Assembly: GCA_963792785.1 (NCBI GenBank) | Contig: CAWBXO010000004.1 | Span: 930,001-994,000 of the forward strand | Origin: CAWIMX01 sp963792785 | GTDB taxonomy: Bacteria; Acidobacteriota; Vicinamibacteria; Vicinamibacterales; CAVVIG01 | DNA: 64,000 nt | Reading direction: 5' to 3' | In this document: in pieces, positions 24,401 through 33,778 of the stretch | Numbering within the stretch: position 1 is the first letter of the stretch | Layout: every line of letters starts with the position of its first letter | Notes under the pieces: model-generated | Told to the model about the DNA's origin: nothing | Database searches by the model: none | Seen by the model: only the letters and a program-made list of their open reading frames with translations | Translations under genes and position numbers: made by a program

Positions 24401-27061
24401 ATGCAGCGAATCGCCAGACTTGCAGTCCTGTGCGCGGCCCTCTGGGGCCTGGCGCATCCGGCCGGCGCCGATCCCCAGGGATCGCACGAGCCGCACACCG
24501 TGCTCCGGGCGACCCGGGCGGCGGAGCCCCCGAAGATCGACGGCCGCCTGACCGACGCGGCCTGGGCGGCCGCCGAGCCCGCCGGCGTCTTCACGCAGAC
24601 CGATCCCGCCGAAGGACAACCGGCCTCCGAGCGCACCGAGATCCGCGTGCTCTACGACGATGCGGCGCTGTACATCGGCGCGCGGATGTACGACGAGAGC
24701 CCGGACCTCATCGCGCGGCGGCTCTCGGCGCGCGACGGTGACGCCGACGCCGACCGCGTCACCTTCTATCTGGATCCGCTGCACGATCACCTCACCGGCG
24801 CGTCGTTCCGCGTCGACGCCGCGGGCGTGCAGGAGGATCAGGTCCTCTACAACGACACGTGGAGCGACTCGTCGTGGGACGCCGTGTGGGAGTCCGCGGT
24901 CTCGGTCGACGAGCAGGGCTGGACGGCCGAGGTGCGCATCCCGCTGTCGCAGCTCCGCTTCCCCGCCGGCGACGCCCAGGTCTGGGGCTTCAATGTGCAG
25001 CGTTTCATCCGGCGCAAGAACGAGTGGGACTGGCTGGAGTTCACCCCGAAGAGCGAGAACGGGCTGGCGTCGCGCATGGGCCACCTGACCGGCCTGAACG
25101 GCCTCCATCCGAAGCGGCGGGGCGAACTGCTCCCGTACGCCGCGGCCCGCAACGAGTTCATCGCGCCGGCCTCCGGCGATCCGTTCAACGACGGATCGCG
25201 CGCGCTCGGCGGCGCCGGCCTCGACTTCAAGTGGGGCCTGACCACCAACCTCACGATCGACGGCACCGTGAACCCCGACTTCGGGCAGGTCGAGGTGGAT
25301 CCGGCCGTGGTCAACCTCTCGCAGTTCGAGACGTTCTTCAACGAGAAGCGTCCGTTCTTCCTCGAGGGCTCGCAGATCCTCAACAACTTCGGCTCGATCG
25401 GCGCCAACAACTACTGGGGCTTCAACACCTCCGATCCCAACATCTTCTATTCGCGCCGCATCGGCCGCTCGCCCGAGCTCAGCGCCGGCGGCGACTTCGC
25501 CGACAGCCCGACGGCGACGACCATCCTCGGCGCGGCGAAGATCTCGGGCAAGACGGCCAGCGGCTGGAGCATCGGCGTGCTGAACGCCGTCGCGGACCAG
25601 GAGCAGGCGCGCGTGGCCACGGGGCCGAACATCTCCCACGTCGTCGTCGAGCCGCGCACGAACTACTTCGTCGCCCGCCTGCAGCGGGACCTGAACGCGC
25701 GGACGGGGATCGGGCTGATCACGACGGCGGTAAACCGGAGCCTGAGCGACGACCGGCTGCGCGACGCCCTCCCCGGCCAGGCGTACGTCGTCGGCGCCGA
25801 CGGCTACTGGTTCCTGTCGGACGCGAAGAACTGGGTCGTGAACGGCAAGATCGCGTTCAGCCGCGTGAACGGGACGACGACGGTGATCGAGAAGCTCCAG
25901 CGGGCGCCGCAGCGCTACTTCCAGCGGCCCGACGCGCCGCACGTGGAGCTGGATCCGACGCGGACCTCGCTCTCGGGCTGGAACGGCCGCGTGAACCTGA
26001 ACCAGAACACCGGGCTCGGCCAGTGGAACATGGCGGCGTGGGCGGTCAGCCCGGGGTTCGAGTCGAACGACCTGGGCTTCTTCGGGTCCGGCGATCGCGC
26101 CGGCGCGCATGCCGTGTACTTCCGGCGCTACGTCTCGCCGGGCCGCGTGTTCCGGTCGCACAGCTGGTGGCTCGCGAAGTGGTGGACGTGGAACTTCGAC
26201 CGGCAGCTTCAAGGCGACGGGGTGAACGGGAACGTGTTCTTCACCCTGCTGAACTACTGGGAATTCGGCGCCAGCGGCAGCGTCCGCCGCCGCGTGCAAG
26301 ACGACCGGCTCACGCGCGGCGGGCCCACGGCGATGCAGCCCCGCGGGGCGACGCTGAACCTGAACGTCAGCACCGATCGCCGGCGCCCGCTCTCGCTGCA
26401 AGCCTTCGCGAGCCGCTCGGTGAACGAGGCGGGCGGCCGCACGCTCTCCGCGAGCCTCACGCTGAGCTTCAAGCCATCGTCGATGCTGACGATCTCGACC
26501 GGGCCCGACTGGAGCCGATCGCGCACGATCGCACAATACGTCCGCACGGTCGAGGACTCAGCGGCGACGGCCACCTATGGCGAGCGGGACGTGTTCGGGC
26601 TGCTCGACCAGACCCAGCTCACGCTCACGACGCGCGTGAACGTGATCCTGTCGCCGAAGGTGTCGCTGCAGGTGTTCATGCAGCCGCTGCTGGCCACCGG
26701 GGCGTACGGCGGGTTCAAGGAGCTGGCGGCGCCGCGCACATACGACTTCTTCGAGTACGGCCGCGACGGCGGAACGATCGCGTCCGGCGCGGACGGCTAC
26801 GTCGTCGATCCGGACGCCGGCGGCCCGGCGCCGGAGTTCACCTTCGAGAACCCCGACTTCAACTTCAAGTCCCTGCGGCTGAACGCCGTGTTCCGCTGGG
26901 AGCTCAAGCCCGGCACCAACGTCTACGCCGTCTGGACCCGGCAACAGGTGGACCAGTCGAACCCGGGGGATTTCTCCCTCGGGCGGGACGCCGCCGCCCT
27001 TTTCGGCGCGCCGGGCGACGACGTGGTGCTCGTGAAGTTCGCGTATTGGATAGGACGTTAG
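24401..27061 (+). CDS. DUF5916 outer-membrane protein with CBM9-like N-domain
   Basis: 886 residues. A signal peptide ends GAD. Next comes a carbohydrate-binding-module-9-like domain (about 40-230; PKIDGRLTDAAWAAAE, DRVTFYLDP). A long beta-barrel-like DUF5916 region has the signature VNPDFGQVEVDP and FNEKRPFFLEGSQI and ends with an aromatic strand (VLVKFAYWIGR). Domain order and length match the family, which is common in Acidobacteriota and Bacteroidota and thought to be an outer-membrane channel or receptor. It is the last gene of the sigma-factor run; the 90-base gap may hold its own promoter. Confidence 0.88.
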   Translation: MQRIARLAVLCAALWGLAHPAGADPQGSHEPHTVLRATRAAEPPKIDGRLTDAAWAAAEPAGVFTQTDPAEGQPASERTEIRVLYDDAALYIGARMYDESPDLIARRLSARDGDADADRVTFYLDPLHDHLTGASFRVDAAGVQEDQVLYNDTWSDSSWDAVWESAVSVDEQGWTAEVRIPLSQLRFPAGDAQVWGFNVQRFIRRKNEWDWLEFTPKSENGLASRMGHLTGLNGLHPKRRGELLPYAAARNEFIAPASGDPFNDGSRALGGAGLDFKWGLTTNLTIDGTVNPDFGQVEVDPAVVNLSQFETFFNEKRPFFLEGSQILNNFGSIGANNYWGFNTSDPNIFYSRRIGRSPELSAGGDFADSPTATTILGAAKISGKTASGWSIGVLNAVADQEQARVATGPNISHVVVEPRTNYFVARLQRDLNARTGIGLITTAVNRSLSDDRLRDALPGQAYVVGADGYWFLSDAKNWVVNGKIAFSRVNGTTTVIEKLQRAPQRYFQRPDAPHVELDPTRTSLSGWNGRVNLNQNTGLGQWNMAAWAVSPGFESNDLGFFGSGDRAGAHAVYFRRYVSPGRVFRSHSWWLAKWWTWNFDRQLQGDGVNGNVFFTLLNYWEFGASGSVRRRVQDDRLTRGGPTAMQPRGATLNLNVSTDRRRPLSLQAFASRSVNEAGGRTLSASLTLSFKPSSMLTISTGPDWSRSRTIAQYVRTVEDSAATATYGERDVFGLLDQTQLTLTTRVNVILSPKVSLQVFMQPLLATGAYGGFKELAAPRTYDFFEYGRDGGTIASGADGYVVDPDAGGPAPEFTFENPDFNFKSLRLNAVFRWELKPGTNVYAVWTRQQVDQSNPGDFSLGRDAAALFGAPGDDVVLVKFAYWIGR

Positions 27062-27187
27062 TACCTCGTAGCTACGTTTTGGTAGGCACTTAGAGACATC
27101 TCAACAAGATTGTTGAATCTGCGGCCAGGCGCGGGCGGCGTCTCGCGCATTTTTCCCAATGTTTCCGGCGGGCGATGAACCGGTGGG

Positions 27188-27203
27188 TGGAACCCGGTTT
27201 GCT
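27188..27203 (+). promoter_or_regulatory. Sigma54-type promoter (-24/-12)
   Basis: TGGAACCCGGTTTGCT matches the consensus TGGCACG-N4-TTGCW, with GG and GC at the correct distance. It ends 12 bases before the ATG of a sigma54-dependent activator, so transcription would start at or just before that ATG. Either the mRNA is leaderless or translation starts slightly downstream. Confidence 0.5.
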
Positions 27204-27214
27204 ACACGCCGTAC

Positions 27215-28783
27215 ATGGCTTCGAGCGCCTCAGTGCGGACCGACACGGTGGACGCGCACGCGGGCGAAGTCCGCAAGCTGTCCACCCTGCTCGAGATCAG
27301 CCAGGCGCTCCTCACCGAGCGCTTCTTCAAGGACGGCCTGCGCAAGGCCCTGGACATCCTCGGGCGCCACCACGACGCCGTCCGCAGCATGGTGCTGCTC
27401 CTCAACGAGCGCACGGGCGACGTCGAGCTCGAGGCCGCGGCGGGGGCGATCGACACCGGCCGGCGGGTGCGGTACCGGCCGGGCGAGGGCGTCACCGGGC
27501 AGGTGATCGCGAGCGGCAAGCCCGCGATCGTGCCGCAGGTGAGCCGCGAGCCGTCGTTCCTCAACCGCGCCGCCACCCGGCAGGAGCTCGCCACGTCCGA
27601 GCTCACGTACGTCGCCGCCCCGATCTCGCTCGACGGCGAGACCGTGGGGGCGATCGGCGTGGACCTGCCGTTCAAGCCCGATCGCGACTACCAGCGCACG
27701 GCGAAGTTCCTCGGCGTGGTCGGCTCGATGATCGCGCAGGGGCTGAAGGTGCACCGGCTCATCGAGGCGGACCGGCAGCAGCTCGTCGACGAGAACGCGC
27801 ACCTGCGCGAGGAACTGAAGTCGCGCTACGACTTCTCGAGCCTCGTCGGCACCAGCGGCCCGATGCGCCGGGTCTACGAGCAGGTGGCGCAGGTGGCCCG
27901 CGCGACCACGACGGTGCTGCTGCGCGGCGAATCGGGCACCGGCAAGGAGCTCGTCGCCCACGCCCTGCACTACAACTCGCCGCGGGCCAAGAAGCCGTTC
28001 GTGAAGGTGAGCTGCGCGGCGCTGCCGCAGGAGCTGATCGAGTCGGAGCTGTTCGGCTATGAGAAGGGCGCCTTCACGGGCGCCGCGACCCAAAAGAAGG
28101 GGCGCTTCGAACTGGCCGAGGGCGGCACGCTCTTTCTTGATGAGATCGGCGACCTGAACCCCTCGACCCAGGTGAAGCTCCTCCGCGCCCTCCAGGAGCG
28201 GGAATTCGAGCGTCTCGGCGGCACCCAGACGATCAAAGTCGACCTCCGCCTGGTGGCGGCGACGAACAAGGACCTCGAAAAGGCGATCGCCGCGGGCGAC
28301 TTCCGCGAGGATCTCTACTACCGCCTGAATGTCTTCACGATCTTCCTGCCGCCCCTGCGCGAGCGGAAGCCCGACATCCTGCTGCTGGCCAACTACTTCC
28401 TCGAAAAGTTCTCGCGGGAACACGGCAAGCACGTGAAGCGCATCTCGACGCCCGCGATCGACATGCTGATGGCCTACCACTGGCCGGGCAACGTTCGCGA
28501 GCTCGAGAACGTCCTCGAGCGCGCCGTCGTCGTGTGCGATGCGCGCGTCATCCACGCGCATCACCTCCCGCCCACGCTCCAGACCGCCGAGGCCTCGGGC
28601 ACCGCCGTCTCGACGACGCTCCAGGACATGCTCGAGGCGTACGAGCGCGACATCCTGCAGGACGCGCTCAAGAGCGCGCGCGGCAACCGCGCGAAGGCCG
28701 CGCGGCTGGTCGGCACGAGCGAGCGCATCTTCAACTACCGCGTGCGTCAGTACGGCATCGACTGGCGCCGGTTCAAGCCCTAA
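27215..28783 (+). CDS. Sigma54-dependent transcriptional activator, GAF-AAA-HTH (NifA family)
   Basis: 522 residues. A GAF sensor is at about 25-170. The AAA+ domain is at about 200-430, with Walker A GESGTGKE, the sigma54-contact loop ELFGYEKGAFTGA, Walker B GGTLFLDEIGD and arginine-finger region FREDLYYRLNVF. A Fis-type helix-turn-helix closes the protein (RAKAARLVGTSERIFNYRV). The architecture equals NifA, but no nitrogen-fixation gene is nearby, so the ligand and regulon are unknown. The gene stands alone and has a sigma54-like promoter just upstream, suggesting autoactivation. Confidence 0.93.
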   Translation: MASSASVRTDTVDAHAGEVRKLSTLLEISQALLTERFFKDGLRKALDILGRHHDAVRSMVLLLNERTGDVELEAAAGAIDTGRRVRYRPGEGVTGQVIASGKPAIVPQVSREPSFLNRAATRQELATSELTYVAAPISLDGETVGAIGVDLPFKPDRDYQRTAKFLGVVGSMIAQGLKVHRLIEADRQQLVDENAHLREELKSRYDFSSLVGTSGPMRRVYEQVAQVARATTTVLLRGESGTGKELVAHALHYNSPRAKKPFVKVSCAALPQELIESELFGYEKGAFTGAATQKKGRFELAEGGTLFLDEIGDLNPSTQVKLLRALQEREFERLGGTQTIKVDLRLVAATNKDLEKAIAAGDFREDLYYRLNVFTIFLPPLRERKPDILLLANYFLEKFSREHGKHVKRISTPAIDMLMAYHWPGNVRELENVLERAVVVCDARVIHAHHLPPTLQTAEASGTAVSTTLQDMLEAYERDILQDALKSARGNRAKAARLVGTSERIFNYRVRQYGIDWRRFKP

Positions 28784-28798
28784 GAGCGCCTTCTCTCT

Positions 28799-28930
28799 CT
28801 GTAGCGCTTCGGTGCTTCGTGCTTCGTCCCTGGTGCCTGGTCCGTTCCTGGGCCTTCGTTCCTGGTCCGTGCCTGACGGCGCCCTAGGGACCAAGGCCCG
28901 AGGCACCAAGCACCAGGGACCGTCGGCTAC
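28799..28930. repeat. Intergenic imperfect palindrome (CCTGGTGC family)
   Basis: Perfect 11-bp arms GTCCCTGGTGC (28826-28836) and GCACCAGGGAC (28910-28920) enclose further complementary blocks (GGGCCTT near 28850, AAGGCCC near 28893). Short variants of CCTGGTSC recur inside. It lies after the activator stop, could fold into one long hairpin and may end transcription. Confidence 0.65.
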
Positions 28931-28985
28931 ACGGAATCGAAAAGGTCTCTGGCCCGCCCCGGACGCCGATCCCAGGACCCATACC

Positions 28986-29028
28986 TTGACCTTCGACACA
29001 TCACGGGTGTATATGTCGAAGACGGAGG
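28986..29028 (+). promoter_or_regulatory. PadR gene promoter with overlapping operator
   Basis: TTGACC (28986-28991) and TATATG (29010-29015) are spaced 18 bases. An inverted repeat, CTTCGACACAT (28991-29001) and ATATGTCGAAG (29011-29021), 10 of 11 bases paired, spans from the -35 edge over the -10. The Shine-Dalgarno GGAGG is at 29025-29029. The layout fits autorepression by the PadR protein encoded next (inference). Confidence 0.6.
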
Positions 29029-29032
29029 TGTC

Positions 29033-29368
29033 ATGCCCCTTCCCGTTCCCGATCTGCCGCAAGGCACGCTCGATCTGCTCGTCCTGAAGATCCTGGCGCC
29101 GGGCCCGCTCCACGGATACGCCGTCGCGCAGCGGCTCCAGCAGGTGTCGAAGGACGCCGTGCAGGTGCAGCAGGGATCGCTCTACCCCGCCCTCCACCGC
29201 CTCGAGCGGCGCGGCCTGCTCGCCGCGGAATGGAAGACGTCCGACACCGGGCGCGACGCCAAGTTTTACCGGCTCACCCGGAAGGGACGTGTCGAGCTCG
29301 AGCGGGAAGTCGAGAGCTGGCGGCGGCTCACCACCGCCGTCGGCCTGATCCTTCGGTCGGCGGAGTAA
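29033..29368 (+). CDS. PadR-family transcriptional regulator
   Basis: 111 residues, the usual length of short PadR proteins paired with permeases. The winged helix shows LPQGTLDLLVLKIL, GPLHGYAVAQRLQ, VQQGSLYPALHRLERRGLL and AKFYRLTRKGR; a short C-terminal dimerisation helix follows. It lies four bases before the permease gene and should repress both from the palindrome in the promoter. Effector unknown. Confidence 0.92.
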   Translation: MPLPVPDLPQGTLDLLVLKILAPGPLHGYAVAQRLQQVSKDAVQVQQGSLYPALHRLERRGLLAAEWKTSDTGRDAKFYRLTRKGRVELEREVESWRRLTTAVGLILRSAE

Positions 29369-29372
29369 GCCG

Positions 29373-32045
29373 ATGGCCTGGCTTCCTTTCGGCCGCGGCG
29401 CCCGCCGGGAGCGGCAGCTCGACGCCGAGCTGCGCGAACACTTCGACCGCCTCGTCCGCGACGGTCTGGCCGACGGCCTGAGCGAAACTGACGCCAGACG
29501 ACGCGCGACCCTCGCGTTCGGCGGCCTGGAACAGGCCAAGGACGCGTGCCGCGACGAGCAGCGGCTCGCGCTCCTCGACACGTTCTGGCAGGACGCCCGC
29601 TACGCCGTGAGGGGCTGGCGCCGCAGCCCGGGCTTCACCCTCGCCGTCGTGCTGACGCTCGCGCTCGGCATCGGCGCCACCACGGCCATCTTCAGCATCG
29701 TCGATGGCGTGCTCCTGCGCGCGGCGCCGGTCGCGAGCCTGGATCGCCTCGTCATGCTGTGGGAAACGGACCGCAGCAGCCAGACGACGCGCGAGCCGGG
29801 GTCGGTGCCCGACTTCCTGGATTACCGCGAGCAGGCGCGGACGCTCGACGGCGTGGCCGCCTTCACCGCCGGCGAAGTGAACCTCACGCCCGCCGACGGC
29901 GATCCGGTCCGCGTCGCGTCGCTGCAGGTCACGCACGACCTGCTCCCGCTCCTCGGCGTCGCGCCCCTCGCGGGCCGCCGCTTCACGGAGGCAGATGACG
30001 CGATCGGCGGACCGCCGATCGCCGTGATCAGCGAGCGCCTGTGGGCCTCGGCGTTCAACCGGGATCCCGGCGCGATCGGCCGGGATCTGCGGCTGAACGA
30101 GCGGCCGTACACAATTGTCGGAGTTGTGCCGCAGTCCGCCGATTTTGGCGTGCTGCAGATCCTGTCGGCGGCCGCGTATGCGCGCGGGTTCGCCGACCGC
30201 GGCGAGCGGACACGCGTGGACGTCTGGTTTCCGCTGCGCCCGGACCCGGCGGTCCTGCCGAGGTCGACGCACCCGATCCTGATGGCGGGCCGCCTGGCGC
30301 CCGGCGCGACCGTGGAGTCGGCCCAGCAGGAGCTCGCCGCGATGTCCGCCGATCTCGAGCGGAAATATCCGGAGAACGAAGCGCGCGGCGTGCACATCGA
30401 GCCGATGGACGCCGTGGTGCTCGGACCGGTGCGCCCGATGCTCTACCTCCTGCTGTCGGCGGTCGCGCTGGTGCTGCTCGTCGCGTGCGTCAACGTCGCC
30501 GGGCTGCTGCTCGCCCGCGGCGCGGCGCGCGGCCAGGAGATCGCGGTGCGGCGGGCCCTCGGCGCGGGCCGCGGCCGCCTGCTGCGCCAGTTCCTCGCCG
30601 AGACGCTCCTGCTCTGCGCCGGCGCCGCCGCGATCGGCGTGGCGCTGGCGCGGGCCGGCCTGGAGGCGCTGCTGAGGTTCGCGCCGGCCGACATCCCGCG
30701 CCTCGACACCGTCACGCTCGATCTGCGCGTGCTGGCGGTCGCGCTGGGCGCGACCCTCGCGATCGCGATCGTCTTCGCGATCGTGCCCGCCATCCAGGCG
30801 CGCGGCCAGGCGGTCCAGCCGATGCTGCGCGCGGGAGCGCGGAGCACGTCGACGCCAGCGCGCCGCCGCGCGCGGGCGGCCCTCGTCGTCGCGGAGCTCG
30901 CGCTCGCGGTCATGCTGGTCGCGGGCGCCGGACTCCTGATCCGGAGCTTCTGGAACCTGCTCGCTGTGGATCCGGGCTTCAACACGGCCAGCGTGCTCAA
31001 GGCCGAGTACCAGCTCCCGGAGGCGCGCTATCCGATCGGGCGCGGCGCCACCGGCTTTCCGGTCTCGCCTCCGCAGCGCGCGTTCACGACGGCGCTCCTC
31101 GCGCGCGCGAGCGCGCTCCCGGGCGTCGCGTCGGCCGCCGTCGCCGCCAACCATCCGCTCGACCCGGGCTTCACCAACTCGATCCGCGTCGTCGGGCGCG
31201 AGGCCGAGGGGCGCGGCTGGCCGGAAGTCTCGATGCGGCTGGTCACGCCGGAGTACTTCGCGACGGCCGGCGTGGCGCTCCGCGAAGGGCGTCTCTACCA
31301 GGACGCCGACACGTCGCCCGTGTGCCTGCTGAACGAGGCGGCGGTCCGGATGTACTACCAGGGACACGACCCCGTGCCGTCGCGGATCCGCGTCTGGGGC
31401 ACCGCCTGGACGGTCCTCGGCATCGTGTCGGACGAGAAGTTCCAGGGCCTCGGCCGCCCGGACCCGCCCGCGATGTACGTGCCGTTGGCGCAGGTGCCGA
31501 TGGCGAACGGCACGCTGCTGGTGCGCACCGCGGGCGACCCGGCCGTGCTCGCCGCAAGCGTCCGGTCGGTGATTCGGCAGCTCGACCCGCAGCTCGCCGT
31601 GTTCGGCCTCGAGACGCTCGACCGCACGCTGCTGCGATCGATCTCCCAGCGGCAGTTCGCGATGATCCTGATCACCTTCTTCGGCGGCCTGGCGCTGCTG
31701 CTGGCGGCGATCGGCGTGCACGGGATGTTGAGCTACGACGTGCTGCAGCGGCGGCGTGAGATCGGGATCCGGCTCGCGCTCGGCGCGCAGCCGAGCGGCA
31801 TCCTGCGCCTCGTGGTCGGCCAGGGCCTGGCGCTGACGCTCGTCGCACTCGTCGCGGGCCTCGCGGGCGCGTTTGCGCTGACGCGGTTCCTGTCGACGCT
31901 GCTCTTCGCCGTCGGGCCGAACGATCCGGTGACGCTCTCCGCGGCGGCAGGGATCCTGACGATTGTCGCGCTCGGGGCCACGGCGTGGCCCGCGTGGCGC
32001 GCCGCCCGGATCGATCCGGTGGGCACGCTCAGGAGCGACGACTAG
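29373..32045 (+). CDS. MacB/FtsX-type ABC permease (ADOP family)
   Basis: 890 residues with the layout of the acidobacterial duplicated orphan permeases. A soluble N-domain (about 1-65; RERQLDAELREHFDRLV) precedes two FtsX-like repeats. Each has a first membrane helix, a periplasmic MacB core and a bundle of helices ending in IAVRRALGAGRGRLLRQFL or IGIRLALGAQPSGILRLVV. It ends WRAARIDPVGTLRSDD. No ATPase gene is adjacent, as usual for this family. Regulated with padR (four-base spacing). Likely export or mechanical signalling across the membrane; substrate unknown. Confidence 0.92.
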   Translation: MAWLPFGRGARRERQLDAELREHFDRLVRDGLADGLSETDARRRATLAFGGLEQAKDACRDEQRLALLDTFWQDARYAVRGWRRSPGFTLAVVLTLALGIGATTAIFSIVDGVLLRAAPVASLDRLVMLWETDRSSQTTREPGSVPDFLDYREQARTLDGVAAFTAGEVNLTPADGDPVRVASLQVTHDLLPLLGVAPLAGRRFTEADDAIGGPPIAVISERLWASAFNRDPGAIGRDLRLNERPYTIVGVVPQSADFGVLQILSAAAYARGFADRGERTRVDVWFPLRPDPAVLPRSTHPILMAGRLAPGATVESAQQELAAMSADLERKYPENEARGVHIEPMDAVVLGPVRPMLYLLLSAVALVLLVACVNVAGLLLARGAARGQEIAVRRALGAGRGRLLRQFLAETLLLCAGAAAIGVALARAGLEALLRFAPADIPRLDTVTLDLRVLAVALGATLAIAIVFAIVPAIQARGQAVQPMLRAGARSTSTPARRRARAALVVAELALAVMLVAGAGLLIRSFWNLLAVDPGFNTASVLKAEYQLPEARYPIGRGATGFPVSPPQRAFTTALLARASALPGVASAAVAANHPLDPGFTNSIRVVGREAEGRGWPEVSMRLVTPEYFATAGVALREGRLYQDADTSPVCLLNEAAVRMYYQGHDPVPSRIRVWGTAWTVLGIVSDEKFQGLGRPDPPAMYVPLAQVPMANGTLLVRTAGDPAVLAASVRSVIRQLDPQLAVFGLETLDRTLLRSISQRQFAMILITFFGGLALLLAAIGVHGMLSYDVLQRRREIGIRLALGAQPSGILRLVVGQGLALTLVALVAGLAGAFALTRFLSTLLFAVGPNDPVTLSAAAGILTIVALGATAWPAWRAARIDPVGTLRSDD

Positions 32046-32226
32046 GTCCCTCGTCCGGTTCCGGGTGCCGCTCCAGCCAGCGGCACCACCAGTAGGCGGC
32101 GGCCACCGCCACCAGGAACGCCGCCGGCCACGGCGCCACCGCGATGAACGCCGCCGACAGGCCGACGGCCGCGACCGATCCCGAGAGCGCGGCGATCCTC
32201 GCCGCGCGAACAGTCATCCCCATCAC
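32029..32226 (-). CDS. Small membrane protein, two predicted helices
   Basis: 65 residues starting MMGMTVRAARIAALSG, with two hydrophobic segments (about 12-30 and 33-48) and a charged tail (RHPEPDEGPSRRS). It overlaps the end of the permease gene by 17 bases on the opposite strand. It is not recognised, and its size and overlap make it only moderately likely. Confidence 0.4.
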   Translation of the reverse strand: MMGMTVRAARIAALSGSVAAVGLSAAFIAVAPWPAAFLVAVAAAYWWCRWLERHPEPDEGPSRRS

Positions 32227-32350
32227 ATCCTCTGTCTTGCAGCGTAGGGTGCGGGGAATTACGAAGTCCTAAGTTTTCCATGAGAACTTCGGCGCCGCGA
32301 CGACACGGGGTTTGACGCGGCGGGAGGCCGCGGATACGCTCGATCCGTTC

Positions 32351-33778
32351 ATGCGGCGTCTCGCCCTTGCGGGCCGGATCACAGCCTCCACACTCGGGGT
32401 CGCGGCGATCACCGCCGTCTACTCTCTCGTTCTCCCTGCCAAGCCGGCGACGGTCGCGCTGAGCTATCTCGTCTCGATCCTGTTCATCGCGACCGGGCTG
32501 GGGCATCGCCGAAGCGACCGTGGCCTCGCTCCTGGCGTTTGCCTGCTTCAACTACTTCTTCCTGCCGCCGACCGGCACGTGGACGATTGCCGACCGCCAG
32601 GACTGGGTCGCGCTGCTGGCGTTTCTCGTGACGGCGATCGTCGCCAGCCAGCTGTCGGGACGGGCGCGGCAGCGCGCGAAGGACGCGCTCGCGCGACGAG
32701 CGGATCTCGAGCGGCTGTACGCGCTCAGCCGCGCCCTGCTCCTCTCCGACACCGGCGCGTCCGGGCTGGACGTGATCACCCATCGCATCGCCGAAGCGTT
32801 CGGGATGGCGGGCGTGGCCCTCTACGACCACCGCGCGGGCATCCTCTCGCGAGCCGGCCAGGCGGACCTGCCCGAGATCGAGCGGACGCTCGTCGAGATC
32901 GCGCGCCGAGGCGTGCAGGTCCGGGACGAATCGGGCGCGATCGTCATGCCGCTGCGCCTCGGGGGCGCGCCGATTGGCGCGCTCGCGCTTCTGGGCGGAG
33001 CGCCCGGCGATACGGTGCTGCAGTCGATCGCCAACCTCGCGGCCATCGCCCTGGAGCGCGCGCACGGCCGCGACGCCGCGGCACGCGCCGAGGCCGCGCG
33101 GGCACAGCAGCGAGCTGCGAGCGGCCGTGCTGGACGCGGTGGCTCACGAGTTCAAGACGCCACTGACGTCCATCAAGGCGGCGGCGACCGAGCTCGCCGA
33201 CGCCGTCCCGCCGTCGGCGCGCGAGCTCGTGGACATCGTGCGACGAAGAAACCGACCGGCTCGCAGGCGCTCGTCACCGACGCGGTGCAGATGCTGCGGA
33301 TCGATGCGGGCGACGTTCGCCGTGCATCGAGAGCGCCACGAGCTCGCCACGCTGGTCGCCGCGGCCCTGCGCGAGGTGCGCCCGAGGCTCGATGGCCACC
33401 GGTTCGCCAACCTCGTGCCGCCGGGCACGACCGTGGACGCCGACGGCAAGCTCCTGGGCCTCGCGCTGCGGCAGCTCCTGGACAACGCCGCCAAGTACTC
33501 GCCGGCCGGCTCGGACGATCGCGGTGAGCGCCTCGGCGAACGCCCATGTCGAGATCGTCGTGCGCAACTCCGGGTCGGCGATATCCGAACCCGAACAGCC
33601 CCGCTCTTCGAGCGCTTCTACCGGGGCGTCCAGGCGCGGCTGGTGCCGGGCACCGGCATCGGCCTCTCCATCGTCCGGCAGATCGCCCAGGCGCACGGCG
33701 GGACCGTGCGGGTCGACGAGCAGCCCGGACGCCGGCACGGCATTCATCCTGTCGCTGCCACGCGAGGCCGCCGCATGA
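32351..33778 (+). CDS. kdpD: Sensor histidine kinase, C-terminal (kinase) half of KdpD, frameshifted
   Basis: After correcting single-base indels the product has four membrane helices (DUF4118; SYLVSILFIATG, FACFNYFFLPPTG), a GAF domain and a histidine kinase core. The core shows the H-box VAHEFKTPLTSIKAA, N-box QLLDNAAKYSP and G-box GTGIGLSIVRQIA. This equals the C-terminal half of KdpD; the sensor half is encoded separately at 39442-41692. Shifts are visible near 32498, 33108, 33241, 33265, 33314, 33513, 33590 and 33730. ATG 32351 chosen; the stop overlaps kdpE (ATGA). It would phosphorylate KdpE under potassium shortage (family knowledge). Confidence 0.8.

Noticed and set aside
27215..28783. 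Nitrogen-fixation regulator NifA
   Set aside because: The domain order fits, but GAF-AAA-Fis proteins are widespread and no nif gene, nifL or molybdenum gene is in the window. No symbol was given.
30041..31759. Overlapping plus-strand ORF within the permease gene
   Set aside because: Its translation is Arg/Ala/Gly-rich and motif-free, while the overlapping frame gives a complete permease.
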